In this document: positions 45,331 through 60,100 of the stretch, piece after piece
How positions within the stretch are numbered: the first letter of the stretch is position 1
Layout of the letters: each line of letters opens with the position of its first letter
Notes under the pieces: model-generated
What the model saw: the letters and a program-made list of their open reading frames with translations, nothing else
Database searches by the model: none
Told to the model about the DNA's origin: nothing
Made by a program: the position numbers and the translations under genes
Assembly: GCA_034620365.1 (NCBI GenBank)
Contig: JAQGEQ010000048.1
Location: 1,674,001 to 1,738,000 of the forward strand
Length of the DNA: 64,000 nucleotides
Source of the DNA: Pegea sp. RAD2-039
Lineage: Eukaryota; Chordata; Thaliacea; Salpida; Salpidae
Reading direction: 5' to 3'

Positions 45331-47121
45331 TTTTTCTTGTCATAAATTAGTTACGATCACATTTTTTAACAGTCTTGATATTTAATTTGCGTATAAGAAT
45401 ATTTTTAACTTTCGATCAAATTAAATTCTTTCAATTAAAAGTAGTTTAAATTATTTTAACAAGTTAACTTGTTTCCCATATATGGCATATAACATATAAT
45501 TAGATTGTAGCATACTGTATGCTTGCCTGACAACAACTTTAGTTTGTAAGCTAGTAGATTTGATCTCAGAAAATCAATAAATGCCATTTCACTTGATTTG
45601 GTTCAATGATTTTCAAACTAGAAGTTTCAAGCTACAACTTTTAAGCTAAAAGAACTGAAATTAAAAATTGGAATTTTTATTATAAGATATCTACAAACAT
45701 ATCTTTGTATCATCAAATTTTTGTAAATTAAGTATCATCAAGTAAACAATTGTCAGCATTTTCAACCAGTATTTTTGAGAAACTATCACTTTTTTCACAT
45801 TTTTATTTACAAAAATTAAAATAAGTAAAAATCATTCCTTTATTTTTTATGTTAAATTTTTCAAAGGCTTATTTTCTCAAATAATCCAAGTTACATATCT
45901 AATCTAATGATTATCATAAATTATTTCTATATTGACTGTAGTCAATATCCGGTCTTTTCACCATCTTATACTTTTAACCACTACACATTAAGCTTTTTAT
46001 GGACTATTGCTGGGCCCGAATGTACTAACTTTCGTACATTTATTTGCTCAAATGATGTAGCAAGTTTTTACAAATAGTTTTTCCCTGAAACAAACTTTAA
46101 CAAATTTGAATTTTACTCATCTAATAATTTATATCAAGTACTTTAACATTGGTCACTGATTAGAATATAATTAAGTAGACCTTCCACTAAAATTTAACAA
46201 ATATATAAAAAGTAAATTGATTCAGTTTTGAAATGAAACTTTGTAAAACTTATAATTCAACTTTTTTTTAAATATTTAAATTCTAAAACAAATTTTGTTT
46301 CAGTTTCAAAGTCACAAAAATAATAAGACTTTAAAAGCAGCTAAGTAACTTTTTGAAAACTAGTTTATTATTTAACAAAAAATTTGTTTTTAATTATCAG
46401 TTTTTACTATAAACTTGTTCTCAGTAACAATTTATCACTGACAAAAAGTTAAAGAGCTTTTACCTAATTGTGATATGATGTACTTTGGAACACAAATATT
46501 ACTCTTACTTTTACTGTTTGATCAAATTTGAAATAAATTTTTCGCAAAAATGTTCATCGTTACGTGTCATAGGTAAATATTAGTCATGTACTTAGCACTA
46601 TATTTAATTTATATAATTTAAAAACCTTTTAAGAGTTTTGCGTGACAAAAAGCTTTTAAAATAATTATGAAGTCAGAAGATTTTGGAGAAACCACTTTTT
46701 ATTCACAAAATATTTGTAAAAAGTCTTGAAGTTTACAAAAAGATATTGTTTCAAAAAGATCTGATTAACTACAAATGATCTCAACTCAAATATTTATGAA
46801 TTTATTCATAAATATTTAATATTATGCGATACATAAATGTATACTTTTCAACTATAGATAAAATATTATCAATAGAAGATTTTATTTAAGTGCAGATAAG
46901 ATTTTATAAAACAACAAAAGTTAATTTTCCATTTAGAGATAGTTTATACAAAGTTGCTTATCTAAATACTATTTTTATCCGATAACAAATCTGATTATCA
47001 ACAGCAAGCCACCAAACAAGAAACACTTAAAGAATAGTTAAAAGTCACTGAATAGAAACTGAATGAAGAAAGACTGATGTAAGAAAGTGAAGATAAGTGA
47101 AGTTGATTTGAAGGAATCCCA

Positions 47122-50100
47122 TCATTCACCTTTCATACACTCCTCTCCCATTTCAAAACGAGATTGTTGTAAGTTGGAAATGCCGTGAAAGTGTACGATT
47201 GCTGCTGCTACTACAAGAATGTGGAAGATTTGATGACTCTGAAACTGGAAAAAGTTTCAATTGTTTAGATGTCAGTAATATCGATGTGATAAACCCATTT
47301 AGAAGTACCAAAAAGTATTTAATTTGAAATTGGAAGTTGAAATGAGTTAGGAAGAAATTAAATAAACATCAAAAATTAAAAAAAGTTTCAACCAAAGTCG
47401 ACTGACCCATAAATCACATTTTCCGGGATACCATCTTTCTGGAATACGTTTAGCGTAAAGAAAAGCTCCTAAAATTTGTTGAACAATTTAGTAAGAAATC
47501 TAAATATCATTCAAAGAAAAGAAAGATCTTTTCAAAACAGAAATTCTTACCAAATAGATACAAGAAAGCCATAAGGTACAACCAGCCCAGCTGACCAACG
47601 GTCACTGAGCGTAAAAATCCGAGCTTGAAAGTTGTATGGATTGCTGGTACAACACCACTCAATCCCAGAGATGCAAAAAGAACTAGATGTGAAGAAATGA
47701 TGTGATTGAAGATGACTCATCATTAAGTCATGTGAGATCATGTGAAGATGTCTCAACAACAACACTTTTTATCTTTTGTAAGTTTCTTGAATTTTTACAA
47801 ACAAGTTTTAATATTCTAATTACTTGCTCGACAGCTTCTGTATTTAGCTGTTCCAAATCGGTCCCACTGGGAGATAATGATGCAGAGAATACCAAGAAAG
47901 CAAATAGCTGACATGTAGATCACCTACAACAAAATCATTTCCTGACTCTACAACTCAAAGTTGAGTTTTCTTCACAAACCTTAGGCTCGCTATCACAGTA
48001 AAAAGAATAATAAATCCAAGGTACAAATGAGCCCATTATCATTAAAGCGATGCCAGAGTAATCCAACCTAGTTGTCAAAGAATAACATCTTATTTAGACT
48101 TCAGATGATACTTATAGCTAAAATTAAGAACTAATAGTTTGAAAAAGTTCTTGAAACGTAGGTAACGTTTATAGAAAAATAATAATATTTTATCAAGCTG
48201 CTGAATAATTGAAAGCAAAAAAGTCGTCATCTCACTTTCCAAAGATGTGAAATACTCTTTCTGAATGACATCCCATCATATGGAAGAGAGTGGAAAAGCA
48301 AAGACAAAGAACAGCTCCCAAAAAGAAGAGGAAGAAGACAACTTTTTCTTGCCAATGACTGATGAAGTTAGTGGCTGGTAAACACAGGAAGTAGATACAA
48401 ATTCCGATGAATAGTAAAACTCCTAAAAGATTTAAAAAGATAAAAAAGAGAAGTAATGATGGATGTTAGAGACACAAACCGATTAAATGAGTCCAGATGT
48501 TCCCAGTTTCAGTATGAAGTCTAAAAATAGAGTTAAAGCAAGCTTTGAAGCTAGGCATTGCTGGTCGATGCCAGTGAAGCAAGAACTCGTTGTCTTTTTG
48601 CCACTCCTGCAGTTGAAAGAAGGAGACTACTCTCCATCTGCAAAATTAAAATATTTTTCATGAAAGTAAAAAAGAGAATTGTTTCAATTTATTGAAATTG
48701 CTATTTTAGGAATTTACAATTTAAAAAAATTTGAATTTTAGAAATAACATAAAAACAAAAATTCGAAAAAAAAATTTTAGCAGCAAAAGTAGAAGAAAAC
48801 TGAAATGTTGCAAGCAAATAGCAAATCATTCATAAATTTTCATCAAAAATTCAAAACATTTCAAGCAAATACTTCCTGAAGCATTTCTTTTGTGATTGAT
48901 CTAACCTTTGTTAGTTTTTCTTTTGAAATATAAAAATCAAAACCAAACAGGTTAGCAATAATTCTGAGAGAAACTTAAGAAAATAAAACATTTCATCAAT
49001 ATTTAAAATTTCAAATAAATTTAATAAATAATAAGATTATAAAAAAATCTATGAAAATAATCAAGCAAGATATCTGTGGAAACTCCAAAAAAAAGCAACC
49101 AGCAACTTTTCCAACCTACTTTGAATAGTCAAGTGAAATTTTGTGACCATTTCTCTTTTTAGAGTAAACTTTCTTTCTGTAAAATTCCTACTTTTTCAAT
49201 ACTTATCCAACAGCTACAAATTTGTTAAATTATTTCAAACATTCAGTGATGAAAAGTTGAAAAAAGTAAAATAATCAAAAGTTGTTCAGTTGGTGATTGA
49301 GTAGAAAATATAGCAATCTGTAGACTAATAAGCTCAACTTTCAAGTAGTTGGTTTTTAACAAATTTTTATGTAAAACCGAAATTGTTTCTCTAATCATTT
49401 AAATTGTACTCAGTAAATACTAAAATAAATAATTCCACAATTTTGCCATCACGTGACTAGTTTCTTAGAATCGACCAATTAAAAGCTTACCTTCCATCCC
49501 AAACTTTGTGGGCGAATCGGTCGACACGATTTATGGCATTCTTACAACTTTCTTTGGCATTTTCTACAGTACTACCCATATAGGTGTGTAAAGATGAAGC
49601 TGTCTTAGAATCTACAAACAAAGACGATACATTTTAGAAAACTTCAATAATTTTTTGAATTTTTATCAAAAGTAAAAGAAAAAGGATTAAATAAGATCCA
49701 AAAATAATTTGTGAAACAATTCTGTTCTTCTGAAAATTAATCTAAGATTAGAAAAATTCATGGAATAATTGTGATGAGAATAATTAATTAAAGTAAAATA
49801 ACAAAAAGATTTTTACAAACTTAAAGAACAATAGAAAGAGCTTTCATCGATAGGAAACTGCATATAAGAATCTAAATTAAAACCGCAGCAGTTGTTATTG
49901 TTTAGTAAGATGATTCAAATCAAAAGTGAAATGAATGAAGAAGTAGAAAAAAATTTAGGAAAACTTTGAATTAGGAAAATTGATGAATTTTTTATTTCAT
50001 TTCTTATATGCAAATATTTAAAACTTATCAAACTCAAAAGAAAAACTTTTTAGGAAATCAAAAGTAAAATTGAAAAAACCCATTTAATTGATCAAAACTT

Positions 50101-51654
50101 ATTAGTTTTTAAAGTAAGATTGCTTTCATTTAAAAGATATCATCAGAAATTGATTCTTTGATCTTCTAATATCAAATTTTTGCAAGAATTTCGACTAAAT
50201 ATATTCTAAATGATTGCAAAAATTCTGCAAAAATTAAAATCAGAATTGCAATTATTGGATTTGAAGCAGTTTTTTGAAGAGCAAATAAGATTTTAGCAGA
50301 AGGTCGCTTAACAGTAATGTCAGTAAAAGCAAATTTTAGAGTTAATTCTGACAGCTGGCATTTTGCACACACGAGAAATAAAACTGACATGACATTTACA
50401 AATATCCTGTCTCTGAGGCAAAGACATTTTCATCTCAAAATTCAAGATGAGGATTACCAACAATTTCACGCGTTTAAAAGTTACCAATAAAAGCGTCTGT
50501 TTCATTGAAGGTTTCGTCCTCATCATCATCACTTTGTTTTTCTTTTTTGCTTTTTTTCACGAATTTTATCTGAAACAGATAAAAGTATTAAAAATATTTG
50601 TAACATTGAACCATATTGCTTCACAACTCATAAATTGTAAAAATAACAGTTGTATATGAATGCAATAATTTGCTTAATGAACAGTTTTAACGTTTATTTG
50701 GTAAATAAAAGAAAGCAAATGTCCCTAAGCTAAATAGAAGTGAAAGAACTTTAAAATGTTATGAATTATACATTTGGAATTAGTAACCTAAGACATTGAA
50801 ATATGAACTTGATATATCTACCGTGTATATAGTCACAAGATGAATATTATATCAAAAATAAGCTTATAGAAAAACTTATCTTATAATGATTCATTTCTTT
50901 TTGAGATTTTAAGCTTCATTTTTATCTTAAATAATTTTATTGACAAAAAATATTATAACATTTATTAAGATAATGAGCCAAGTGTTATGGATCAGCTTTT
51001 TACTGATATGATTATATATATGTTAAAAATACTATGTCTTTAGTTTCAAGTTTGGGTATTTGGAAAAAAAACTAATAAGGCCAACATTTCGAGATACATG
51101 AGTACTCCATGAATGAAAAAGACAGCTTAAAGCTAATGATGAAACCATTACACTTTCAGGATAGTCAGAGATTGCTTTAATTCTTTTTAGCTTATGATAA
51201 TGCAACAACTTTAAAGATTTAATTAATAAGTGTCAAAATTGTAAAATATTAATTTGTTCAAAACATTCTCATTGAATAAAAGTAATGTATATGATAAAGT
51301 TGACTACTGTTAGTTCTCAATTTATTAATTCACTAATGTAGAACATAAAAGATATTTGAAACTAAAATTAACAAAGTAAAATGAAAATAAATATTTTCAA
51401 AATAATTTTCACTATGATTTCATAAAACTTTAATTTTTTAAAGTTTATTTAACATAAAAATTATATAATTAAATTTTTTATCATAAGATAGGTTGTTATC
51501 ATTAAGAACAATTATCATAACAAGTACTTACATCTAAATCTGGACATGAAGTAGTTTTAGTTATAATTTTTATGAGTTCATCTTCCTCTAAAGTAGTAAC
51601 ATCTGGTGAAGCATTATGGCGAGAACAAGAATTTGATGGAATAGAATAAGCCAT
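47122..51654 (-). CDS. ADIPOR1: Adiponectin receptor (PAQR family seven-transmembrane ceramidase-like protein)
   Basis: Ten minus-strand exons: 51532-51654, 50485-50569, 49491-49611, 48480-48637, 48236-48422, 47980-48067, 47824-47923, 47551-47682, 47407-47468, 47122-47244. All phases close, giving 392 residues (human 375). It is a membrane protein with an internal N-terminus, linked to ceramidase activity and membrane-lipid homeostasis. Signature blocks: FAHKVWDGRWRV, KDNEFLLHWHRPAMPSF, FRLHTETGNIWTH, SHWQEKVVFFLFFLGAVLCL, KLDYSGIALMIMGSFVPW, SQWDRFGTAKYR, RIPERWYPGKCDLWFQSHQIFH. The zinc ligands are present: His210 in STLFHMMGCHS, and His356 and His360 in SHQIFH; Asp227 is also kept. The N-terminal 110 residues are polar, with an acidic Asp run. 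Animals have one to several ADIPOR/PAQR1-2 genes, so the symbol is family-level. Confidence 0.95.
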
Positions 51655-54600
51655 CAGCTACAACAAGTCTACTTTCTTTGTTTGAAAATTTCTAATTAAA
51701 AGTTATTTAACAAATACAAAAACATAACAACTAAAAATAAAAAGCAAAATTAAGAAAACTAAATGAAAGCAAATAAAAGGTAAACTCAGTAAATATCTTA
51801 TAAAACCAACTTTTTCTAAGAAGTTTAATCTTATAAGTCTTTAAAGGTGAGTTCTCATTTTGACTAAGTTCAACTTTAATTTGTTCTACTTTTACCAGAA
51901 TTTTATAATAATTTTAAAACATTCCAACTTTTACTCTATGCTTTAATTTTTGCACTAAAATCGAATTGCTAAATCAAGCCAACTTCAATAATCATATTCT
52001 ATAAGCTGTTATCTTAATTCTTGTGTAATACATGTTACTTTTACAATATATTACACAAATAAAACTTAACCATGATGAAAAACTAATATTAAGATCAAAT
52101 ATAAAGTTCTATAAGACATAGTAAAGAGTTTAGTTATAAAAATTTAATGAAAAAACCTTAAAATATAATTATTGCAAATAAAAAGGTAACTCTTGAAAGA
52201 CTTTAATATTTTAAACTATCCATCACATAAATAACTTGAAAAGAATTTCAAAATATAGTTCTATTTTGTATAATAAATATTCGATATTAATAAAGTACAA
52301 TTGTCATTTTAATAGGTAGATTTTCATAAACTTTAAACTTTGTTTTGCTTTTTTAATAATGTGAACTATCTTTTGTTTTGAGCTTAAATTTTCTAAAATG
52401 ATCAAATTTTATTTAGATAATGAGTAAATAGATACTTTAAAGATAATGTTATAATAAACTTGATAAATCAAACAAGACATAATTCTATTCTAGAAAAAAC
52501 AACTTATATTCATTATTTTGCATAAGACAAAAAATTATTTTAAGTATAAACAATTAAATACATTCTATAATCTAATTTCACAGATATTTCCTACAAAGAT
52601 TTAACACTAATACAGCAGAACAAAATGTAAAAAATAAGCTTAGCTATCAGAGATTAGAATGCTGAATGTTATCATCATTTTTATTATACAAGTATTAACT
52701 AAAGTAAAATTTATAAGCAATTAAAATTAGTTTTTCATTGTTAAAAAATTGTAATACAAAAATTACAAAGATAAAGAACAACAATAATTAAATAATATAG
52801 TATGAACACAAACAGCTAAAAAGTTTTTATTACATATTGCACAAGTATTTTACTGACCACAGAAAAGTAAGAGATTCAAATTAAAAAAAACACACAGCTA
52901 AAATCATCATAGTATAAGAGCACTTATTGTTTCACGAGGTTATTTACATTTTTGATTACTTTCAATTTCGCACAACCAATAACAAGCATAATTATTTGTG
53001 GACATATTTCACAAATTGTAAGAATCTTATAATTGTAAGTTTAAAATAAGAAATTAGAATATATGTAACTAAAATTCCCCTACTCAGAAAACTCACAAGT
53101 AAAGTAAGATACGTTTAAAATAACTTTGATAATTTCATTACAGTCAAATTACTATGTATACAGGATGACAAAAATTTGAAGAAATGCTTTCAGCGGCAAT
53201 TGACCAAAACTCCCAAAGAAATATTTTGTTTTGCAGTAAAGAGCATCAGAGATAGACTCAATAAAGTAATTGTTAAAGAGAGTAATAATTATTATGAAAA
53301 ATAGTTGGCTGAACTGTTAAATGAGTTTATGATGGTATTGTGCGATAGGATGGGTCTTATTTCATCTATCACAAATAATTATATTAACATTTTTACTTGA
53401 TCAGAGAATATCTCCGCACTCTGCATACCTTTAAAGAAGATTGTTAATAGCTTTTATCATCTTTGTCATTCTTACTTTTTGCGACTGAATTAGATTATCT
53501 TTATAGGTCATGTTAACGGTAGACTCATTTAAGTATAATATTGCTTTTCAACTAGTTTCTAATAAAACTAAGAACTTATTGGAACTGCAGGTAACAACTT
53601 CAAATTATATAACTAAAAAATTGCTTAGATTAGAATTTTGATTTAATTTAACCTTGCATTCGATTAAAAATTTAAATGGCATTGTTTGAGATTAATACAT
53701 TTGAGACTTTTGAAGCTAAAATTGACGTTGAACCAAACCTGATTAAATAAATGACTTTTTTTGCTTTTATTCTTTAAATCTGATAATTAGCTCATGAAAT
53801 TTTTATCATGTTCACTAAAAAATAATTTCCTTCATAATTTTTTCTGACATTTTGTAAAAAAAATTCTATTAATTTTAAGGTTATAAAAGATTTTTAGATA
53901 TTATTTATAAATATTTTGAAATTGTTAAATAGAATTTGGCAGGGAAAATTTCAAAACTATGATAGTAAAAAATGAAATCCTGGCTAAGCTATAATTTTGC
54001 TAGTGGTCAATTTATAAAAAATGCTTTTTTTTTTTTATCAACTAACGGTTGTTTTCAGTTTGCAAAAGTCACTGATGCAGACTTTAGGAGATTAGTCTCA
54101 ATCAAACTGATTTTATTAAAATTTTAATGTAGTAACAATTGTATAAAAGTTAATAAAACTCATCTTCTTTAATGATAGGAAGTTAAATTTCCGTTTTTAT
54201 AAAATTTCAGATTGTTAAATACTACTCAATGCTGTATAAACTTGGTTTTATGTGTTTGTATTTCAATTATTTGATGCGCTTATAAGTTGTTTAAAATTGT
54301 CAAGAGGTTTGGTTAAAACATAAATATTTTTGTGGAGATACTTTATAATTTAATTAATAGTATCTTACTATTAACCAAAATGATTTTTTTTTCAAACTAC
54401 AACGTTTTACGTTAGACATTAATGATTCATTTCTTATCAATTAATAAAGAAATAAAAGTTTATTTTTAAACCTAATCAAAGACTATGAAATGAGATGAAG
54501 ACAAGGCTATGTAAATTCGATCTGTTATTTTCTTTTAAAAACTATGTAACTTATTTAAGCTTGAATTAAGAGATATTTCAATGAAATTTTCAAATGTCTT

Positions 54601-54957
54601 ATTTTCAGGAGATATAAATACAACTTGTGACTAAAAAACCACATAGAATTTTTTACGCATGAATGATTACAGCCTTAAGTAGTCTGTAACCAGCTTACTC
54701 GAGTAAATGTCAAAATAACTTTCAATGTGTTTAAGAGTAAATTTTTATTAGTTTTTTTTTTCATAACAAATATGGTAAAAATGAAAGATTTTATGGATTT
54801 TATGTCACTTATCTATTGTGATGTATTTTTGATTTAATAGTTAATGACAGTTGAAAAAAGAAATGTAACAAAAGTTTTGAAAGGTATTTGTTTTTTCTAT
54901 ACAGAAATTTTAATTAAAAGAAATTGGCTAAAATCTCATCCTTTTTAATAACTAAAG
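51655..54957. other. Intergenic region between adiponectin receptor and MIOX
   Basis: Divergent promoters lie at the two ends. AT-rich throughout. One coding-like stretch at 53157-53305 (+) reads about 49 codons without a stop, rich in Lys, Arg and Glu, but has no start, splice partners or family I recognise; it may be an exon or transposon relic. Confidence 0.5.
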
Positions 54958-56807
54958 ATGAAAGTTAAAGAAAATACAACTAAAGTACGTTTATAAACTT
55001 TTTTAATTTAATAGGTCGTTATAGCTAATTACTTTCAACCTCAGTTTGTTTTTAATCTTTAAACAAGTATTTAACTAAGAGAAAAATGAAATTATTTCCT
55101 TGTTTAGGCTCAACCTACAGAAGCTGATTTATACAAATACTCAAATGAATGCGAGAAAGAAGGTTTTCGAAATTTTTCACCTGTAATGTTGATAGTATAA
55201 GTTGCAATATATAAGTAAAGTTTCAATGAAATAAATTTCAGGAAAATAAATTATTTGATCGAGTGTATAACATGTACAGTTTGATGCATACCAACCAATG
55301 CGTGCAATATGTTAAAAAGAAGGTAATTATTAGTAGTAGTTTTAATCAACAATAACACTGAGTCAACTTCCTTTGTGATTGGCTAACACGCCTTTACGAT
55401 AGTTGACTATTTTTTATTACTTTTTACAACTTTTGAGCAATGACAATATTTGAAAAATAAATAGTAAAAACAAGGACTAGGAAAAGATTTACGGTTAATA
55501 ATTTTTAACGAAAAATATCTTAACTTAAACATTTTTTTGGTTTATTTTTTTTTACCTTTTTTGAAAAAAATTTTGAAGCACGAGGAATGGTTGAAATTTA
55601 ATCATGGTGAATACACTATTATGGAAGTAATTGACCTTTTAGAAGGTTTTGTTGACGAAAGTGATCCAGATGTAAGTCAATTATTTCTGTTTCGGTTAAC
55701 CCCCTTTATTATTGATTGAAAAACAATCAAATTTTGCTTCGTAAAATATTTACTGTTTGCTGAGAAAATAAACTTTTTTGCCAACTCACATGACTTTAGA
55801 TTTTAAACTTTTCAAATTAAACATAACTGACATCAATAGTAAGAAGTTTTTATTAAAAATATTTGCCTAAATATTGTTGAAATATTTTAAGGTGGATTTT
55901 CCCAACATTTATCACGCTTATCAAACTGCAGAAGGTCTTCGAGCTATGTTTCCCGACTTAGGTGGTTTCCCTTTGGCTATTTCTTAAAAATAGCTTTCAA
56001 ACCTACTGTTTTGTTGTCTTTTTCAGATTGGATGCATTTGACTGGATTTGTTCACGATCTTGGTAAAATAATGACAGTTTGGGGCGAGCCTCAATGGTCT
56101 ACTGTTGGCGATACTTTTGTGGTCGGATGTGAATTTGCCCCGTCTGTAGTTTACCGTGAATCCACTTTTGAAAAGAATCCAGATTTAAACAATCCTTTAT
56201 ACAAGTGAGAGAAGAAGATAGAACTAAAAGAGTTTGAAACAAGCTTTTTGCAGCACTAAATATGGAATTTACGAGCCCAACTGCGGAATTGAACATTTGA
56301 TGATGTCCTGGGGACATGACGGTTAGTTCAAATATTTGCAATCAAATTTTATAAGACTTTTAATCTTTAATCATAAAAATATGATCTTTAAAAAGTCTTT
56401 TAGTAAATCTATCATTTTATTTTTGTAGAATATTTGTATCAAGTTTTAAAACATCACAATTCGACCATTCCTAAAATCGGTCTAAACTGCATTCGGTTCC
56501 ATTCCTTCTACCCTTGGCATACTGGAGGAGACTATGATTACTTATGTGCTGATGGGGATGAAGAGATAAAAGAATGGGTTCAGAAGTTTAAGTTAGACTT
56601 TGAATGTTTTATCCTAGCTTGTAAATTCAAGTATCAAGTTTAACTGATAAGCTTCTGACTTCTGTAAATTTTCTTAAATCATAAATGTTTTTTGACAGTG
56701 AGCATGATTTATATACGAAATCTGTGGAGTTACCAAACATTGAAAAGTTGAAACCATACTATCAAAGCCTTATTGATAAGTATATCCCTGGAAAAGTCAA
56801 ATGGTAA
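54958..56807 (+). CDS. MIOX: Myo-inositol oxygenase
   Basis: Nine plus-strand exons: 54958-54984, 55108-55182, 55242-55322, 55579-55671, 55892-55961, 56027-56204, 56254-56321, 56429-56591, 56699-56807. All phases close, giving 287 residues (human 285). It is a cytosolic di-iron HD-fold oxygenase that splits myo-inositol with O2 to D-glucuronate. All six iron ligands are present, each shifted by exactly two from human numbering: His100 (YHAYQTAEG), His125 and Asp126 (FVHDLGK), His196 (SWGHDEYLYQ), His222 (RFHSFYPWH) and Asp255 (NEHDLYTK). FVDESDPDVDFPN and FGEPQW-like VWGEPQW are conserved. The C-terminus ends IDKYIPGKVKW as in the family. The nine-codon first exon is assigned from its phase-0 donor and the human start MKV. 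It converges on the DOMON gene, 350 bp away. Confidence 0.97.
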
Positions 56808-57157
56808 ACCAAAAGTTATCTCTAAAAATTTTCATTTGCAATTACAAACTAATCTGAATTATTATTTAACATTTTCTATCTCATAAAAATTCAATCCAGC
56901 AAATAGATATCTTTTAAAGTTTAAATATTTTTGATTCTAAGAGCCTATTGCTATTCATTCGTTGTGTAAATATAATAACATTCCATACTTTAAAATATAT
57001 AAACTTCTAATTTACTCAAAATAATTACTTTTTCATATTTCTGTCTTTTTACTTCAAATATCTTAAGCTGTAAACATCTGCTTATTTGCAATTATGTTTT
57101 TGTGCGATTATGATGAATTTTTTATTAAAATTGTCTGTACATTTTAAAGAAGTATCA
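56808..57157. other. Convergent spacer between MIOX and the DOMON gene
   Basis: 350 bases containing both 3' UTRs; AT-rich with no other structure seen. Confidence 0.5.
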
Positions 57158-60100
57158 TTAAACTTTTATTTTATAGAGGTTAAATTGAAACAAAACCAAT
57201 GAAAGTTTTAAAATAATAATAAAACTAAACGCGCCATATTTACAAGTACCATCTTCTCCTTCTGTGTCAACCTTTATCGTTACATGATCCAATACATATC
57301 TAAAATTAATTTCAGAGTTATATTTTGATAAAAAAACCAAAGTATATTCACAACAATTATATTTATATCTAACAGATAGATTTCACAAAAGAGTTTTTTC
57401 AATAAACTGTTATTAAAAGCTAATCTATATTAAACAATCTTTACCCATTTAAAATGAGTTTTGCTTGAAACGAAATATTTTTGAGTATCGTAGCAAAGCT
57501 ACTTTTTGATATTTTCACTATTATTAAATCTACCTTCTCTGATGTTATCTTGTACTTCTCTGTATGACGTCCGATTTCAGAAGACATCTTCATTGGTCCT
57601 TTAGCAAGGAGCAAATAGTTCTGTCTATTGTCAAAGAACTGGAAATCTTCAGTTAAATCAGAAGTCACCAAAAATCGAGAAAACTTTAAAATTATTAAAA
57701 AAGATTTCAAAATTTGTCAAAAAAACAACAGCTAACCTTAACTGACAGCACTCCACATATATAAGTACCAGAAATATCAAAGACATTTTGAATATCGTCC
57801 ATTTTAGGAAGAACATTGCCATAAGATATTCTTTAAGTACAAAATTTGTTCTGTTTTCAATCTTGAAATTTTTTTAATTTTATTAATTTTTACAAAAACT
57901 TTTTTTTGTGGGGAATATTAACTATAAAAAGATATAAAAGCCAACACTTAAAATTAATAAAAAATTAATAGATAATTACAACATTCAAGGTTTTTAACTT
58001 TAATGTTGAGATCTAACTATATTGTTTAACAATAAATCAAATATGAACTAGTTAACCTGTCTTGTACTATAACTTCACCATTTTGTTTAATAAAAGTGAT
58101 ATAAATATCACTATTCGTCATCACATAACCATCAGAAATGGCCAAACCCACCCAGGTGTGGGGTAATTGCAAAGACTAAGCAAAATATGTAGTTATGCTA
58201 GTTGCTTTTATACTTTTAGTTTTTTTTTAATATTATATTATGTTTAAAATAATAAGAATTGAGTTTAAAAAATCTAATTGTAGCCATCAAAAATAGGTAA
58301 CCTTTATTTCAAAAACAATTACTTCTCCAACAGCTTGCCAAGCCACATAGTAAGAACAGTTAAAGTTTTCTACGAGGATTGAGCAGTCCTTAGGTGACCT
58401 CATTTCAACTATTTTAGACTTCTGTAAAGCTGCTGCTGACATTTAAATATAAAATGATTCAGTTGTCTTTGTAAAATATGAATGTTAGTGCTTTTATATT
58501 TGTGTCAAAGAAAAGATATAGCTGATCATTCAAACTTAATTACATTTAAAAAATATTGTTTGCAGTGAAGTTATTACAATCTAAACGATTTGTTTTGACA
58601 AAATAATGGTAAACAAATCATAAAAAACAAATATTAAACTTGAAATTAAAAATATTTTGCTGTTTGTAATTGCCAAATATTATTTGAGGTGGCTTAAGAT
58701 AGAATAGCAAATTTTTGATGACAAACTTTGTATACCCAACTAGCAAATAATTATTGAATATTTATGGTAATTAATATTAAAATAAATAGAACATCTGTTC
58801 ATTAGATTATTAACAGTTTAAACTTAGTAATTGATACCTGGCTTTGTGTTTAAATAGTTGGGTGATAGGTCAACTTGAGGATTAAAACAGACCTGAAATT
58901 AACTTCATTTTTAAATGCATCTAGAAGTTAAATATATTTGATAATTACGGGTTTTGAATTTATTTTTCTTTCTTCTTGCATCTTACTAATGCGTAGATTA
59001 AAATGTGATCCTTTCAAAATATACAAATTGAAACAACCATACGTTCCATTCCGAAGATCCAGCAGTCTCTTTAGCTTTATTTAAACTTATCATATTTTAA
59101 AACTTTCAAAATTTATCGAAATCAGTAACAATTCATTTTTTTGACAAAAGTTAATCTTTTAGAAGCTTTAATATTGCAGTATATATGATACATTGAACAA
59201 TAATGTTATAGTAGTAATAAGGCATCAATATCTTTTTAGCTTTGGAACATATGAAGTGATTTTTTTTAAGTAATTTAAGTTTGTAATTTAAGTAAAATAC
59301 ATAAATCGTTTTAATATAATCTCAGCTTTTATTTTAGTTGATACTTGTATTTCATAGTGAGGGTTAAATATTTAGATTTTAAATCTCTTTATCCTAAACC
59401 TTCAATCACAGTTTGCTGTAAAATTAGCAAATACTTTTAATAACAACACACTTGAAACATAGTTGTTCCATTGAAGTGTTCAGTTTTTACTTTTTTCATG
59501 TTTCGATTTGGATTTATTTTCAATTTCCAACCGTTGAATAAAAATCTATAATAAATAATTAGAACTAAGCAAATTAATTAAATACTCAACTTTAGAGAAA
59601 AATTGATGAAACTTTACTGAGTCAATTACATAGCTCTATCAATTTGGTCGAAATTAAAAAGAAAGATCTCAAATCACCGATCGGTAAGTACAATTTTCTT
59701 CGCATCTTTTTTTACAGCTGCATAGATGGTAGTATAAGTTGAGAATTGTAGAGGAATCAAACCTAATCCAATCCAAACTTCTGGTTTTTGGCGAGTCTAA
59801 GATTATTGTAAAGAAAACAATAAAGTAAGAGTATTCAACTTTCAGTTCATTTAAGTAGTTTTTGAATTGCTTTTTACAGACAACTTTTCAAGAAATGCTT
59901 AAACTTGTGTAAAAAGAGTTTCTCAAAAACGTTCTGATTTATAATTTTCTTTTCAATTTTCGTAATTATTAAGTTTCAGACTTTAGTATTTGTTAATTAA
60001 GAAAACAGATTGTAATTCCAGCACATAGTGTTACTGGAAATTTAATGAAAATGTTCATTTATAAAACTTCAAATGAACAATTAATTGGGTCAACATACTA

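Larger units (their letters stand above)
43214..47121. other. Intergenic region between protease and adiponectin receptor
   Basis: Mostly AT-rich. It holds the protease promoter on its left and the 3' flank of the receptor gene on its right. Two islands of higher G+C stand out: a LINE 3' end at 44593-44880 and an unidentified stretch at 45100-45330, both listed. Confidence 0.5.
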
